NCBI GenBank assembly: GCA_002422065.1
Contig: DITO01000032.1
Span: 9,569 to 16,380 of the forward strand
Length of the DNA stretch: 6,812 nucleotides
Reading direction: 5' to 3'
DNA from: Erysipelotrichaceae bacterium UBA6182
Lineage (GTDB): Bacteria > Bacillota_I > Bacilli_A > Erysipelotrichales > Erysipelotrichaceae
This document shows, in pieces, positions 5,827 through 6,812 of this stretch. Within the stretch, counting starts at the first letter, position 1; each line of letters begins with the position of its first letter. The position numbers were made by a program, and so were the translations under genes. The notes beneath the pieces were generated by a model. It had not been told where the DNA came from and did not search any database. It worked only from the letters and a program-made list of their open reading frames with translations.

Positions 5827-6675
5827 TTATGAATGTAAGATTTTAAAGACTTGATGCAGTTGTGTATGTGTACATGCTTCTGCACGTATTGATTCATTAA
5901 GATGACAAGATTCTAGTGTTTTCTTAATATCTTCAGAATCATATAAAGCACGAAGATTATTATATAAGGTTTTACGTCTTTGGGTAAATGCTGTTTTTAA
6001 GAAACTGAAGTAATCCAGTAAGTTATTAAGATCAACATCCTTACGCTTAAGATTAATGACACTTGAGTCTACAGCTGGTTTAGGAATAAACACATGCTTA
6101 GACACATCTAAAGCAATCTTGACTTCAAACAAGTTTTGAATAATTAAACTTAAAGCATTATAGTCTTTTGTCCCTACAGTGGCATTAAAGCGTTGTGCAA
6201 CTTCTTTTTGCACCATAAGTTGCATCTCTTCAAAATGAATACCCGATTCAATGAGTTTAAAGATAATCGGTGTTGTAATGTAATATGGCAAATTAGCAAC
6301 CACCAATAAACGATCATGACTAAATCCTAAATCATTAAACAAAGTCTTTAAGTCTACATTGAGTACATCATCATGGATGAGTGTAAAGTGTGGTTCATCA
6401 CTAAAGTGCTTATTACACAATTCTACCATTAAAGGGTCTATCTCAATTGCAATAACATGTTTTGCCTTCTTTAGAAGTCCTTGAGTTAAACTACCCATAC
6501 CAGGTCCAATTTCAAGGACGACTGTGTTTTCATCAACAGAACTTGTGTTTACTATCTTCTGAATAATATTAGCATCCACAATAAAATTTTGACCAAAACG
6601 TTTCTTTGCATGAGTCTCATAATGTTTTAAGATGTCATTGACATAGGCAATGGATGCTATTACAGGTTTTGACAC
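5827..6675 (-). CDS. rsmA: 16S rRNA (adenine(1518)-N6/adenine(1519)-N6)-dimethyltransferase
   Basis: RsmA (KsgA) dimethylates two adjacent adenines in the 3' terminal hairpin of 16S rRNA during 30S assembly, using S-adenosylmethionine. The 282 residues show KKRFGQNFIVD (24-34), the SAM-binding motif EIGPGMG (55-61), VIAIEID (74-80, acidic end of strand 2), DDVLNVD (102-108) and the catalytic NLPYY (128-132). The RNA-binding C-terminal part carries VFIPKPAVDSSV and FTQRRKTLYNNLRAL (240-254). The start is GTG (6673-6675), chosen because KPVIASIAYVNDIL matches the usual N-terminal length and no ATG lies near it. It is supported by GAGGAG eleven bases upstream. The start overlaps the rnmV 3' end by 16 bases, as is common for this pair. 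Loss of this activity gives kasugamycin resistance in many bacteria. Confidence 0.96.
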   Translation of the reverse strand: MSKPVIASIAYVNDILKHYETHAKKRFGQNFIVDANIIQKIVNTSSVDENTVVLEIGPGMGSLTQGLLKKAKHVIAIEIDPLMVELCNKHFSDEPHFTLIHDDVLNVDLKTLFNDLGFSHDRLLVVANLPYYITTPIIFKLIESGIHFEEMQLMVQKEVAQRFNATVGTKDYNALSLIIQNLFEVKIALDVSKHVFIPKPAVDSSVINLKRKDVDLNNLLDYFSFLKTAFTQRRKTLYNNLRALYDSEDIKKTLESCHLNESIRAEACTHTQLHQVFKILHS

Positions 6676-6812
6676 AGTTGGTGTAACTCCTCATATGTGA
6701 TATTAAGATGATTTAAAGCATTAAGTAATGACTTTGCGTTCATCATTGGTATTCGATAATGATGGCATACTGCCTCACGTAGTGTAGCACTATTCTTTTG
6801 TCCATTCAATCC
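6660..6812 (-). CDS. rnmV: Ribonuclease M5, C-terminal end (5' partial)
   Basis: The last 50 residues of a protein run in from the right edge and stop at TAA (6660-6662). The text includes GLNGQKNSATLREAVCHHY, then IPMMNAKSLLNALN, then ITYEELHQL. This resembles the RNase M5 C-terminus, where a Gly-rich segment with an REAV-like helix is followed by NAKxLLxRLN and a final T-x-EE helix. RNase M5 matures the 5' and 3' ends of 5S rRNA precursor in low-GC Gram-positives with ribosomal protein L18. The catalytic Toprim domain lies outside the window, so the call rests on this tail plus the very common rnmV-rsmA pairing. The frame overlaps the rsmA GTG start by 16 bases in a different phase. Confidence 0.86.
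   Translation of the reverse strand, partial: GLNGQKNSATLREAVCHHYRIPMMNAKSLLNALNHLNITYEELHQLCQNL
6687..6692 (-). promoter_or_regulatory. rsmA ribosome binding site supporting the GTG start
   Basis: Reading minus, GAGGAG lies within rnmV, eleven bases before the GTG at 6673-6675. The distance is slightly long, but no other start codon fits between it and the conserved N-terminus. It therefore fixes the GTG as the likely start and implies that rsmA is translated from within the rnmV coding sequence. Confidence 0.65.

Noticed and set aside
5823..5829. TGTATTA, equal to one arm of the GntR operator, near the end of rsmA
   Set aside because: Only a half site is present with no facing arm. Seven AT-rich bases are expected by chance in a window of this size.

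Overview
This AT-rich window fits a low-GC Bacillota chromosome. The gene set supports that: RNase M5 (rnmV) upstream of rsmA, glmU next to prs, an AddA-type recombination nuclease, a YtrA-type GntR regulator with an ABC transporter, and strong AAGGAG/GAGGAG ribosome binding sites. In Bacillus, a block of genes including yabG, veg, sspF, ispE, purR and spoVG separates rsmA from glmU. Here the two are adjacent. That suggests a reduced, non-Bacillus lineage such as the Erysipelotrichia, but this is an inference from layout and not a firm identification.

Layout, left to right. Positions 2-649 (+) hold the 3' end of addA with its C-terminal nuclease domain. A UUCG-loop hairpin (651-680) separates it from the convergent minus-strand genes and can serve both directions. 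Everything else is on the minus strand. First comes an unrecognised membrane protein of about five helices (707-1249). A 219-bp gap follows, containing the terminator (1405-1432) of the next operon. That operon, read right to left from about 3396 to 1469, is a GntR/YtrA regulator, an ABC ATPase and an ABC-2 permease, with overlapping reading frames. Its promoter (perfect TTGACA, 17-bp spacer) and a TGTATTA/TAATACA palindrome lie at 3383-3431. Immediately upstream is the terminator (3437-3460) of the housekeeping operon rnmV (partial) - rsmA - glmU - prs, which fills 3464-6812.

How the genes work together. The housekeeping operon links rRNA maturation (RNase M5 for 5S rRNA, RsmA for 16S rRNA dimethylation) with precursor supply: UDP-GlcNAc for the cell wall from GlmU, and PRPP for nucleotides from Prs. 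The GntR-ABC operon looks like a self-regulated transporter of the kind that answers cell-envelope or antimicrobial stress in related bacteria. Its substrate cannot be read from the sequence. AddA belongs to double-strand break repair.

I see no mobile element, CRISPR array, tRNA or rRNA gene, riboswitch or obviously novel multi-gene system. The least explained items are the membrane protein at 707-1249 and the details of the GntR operator region.
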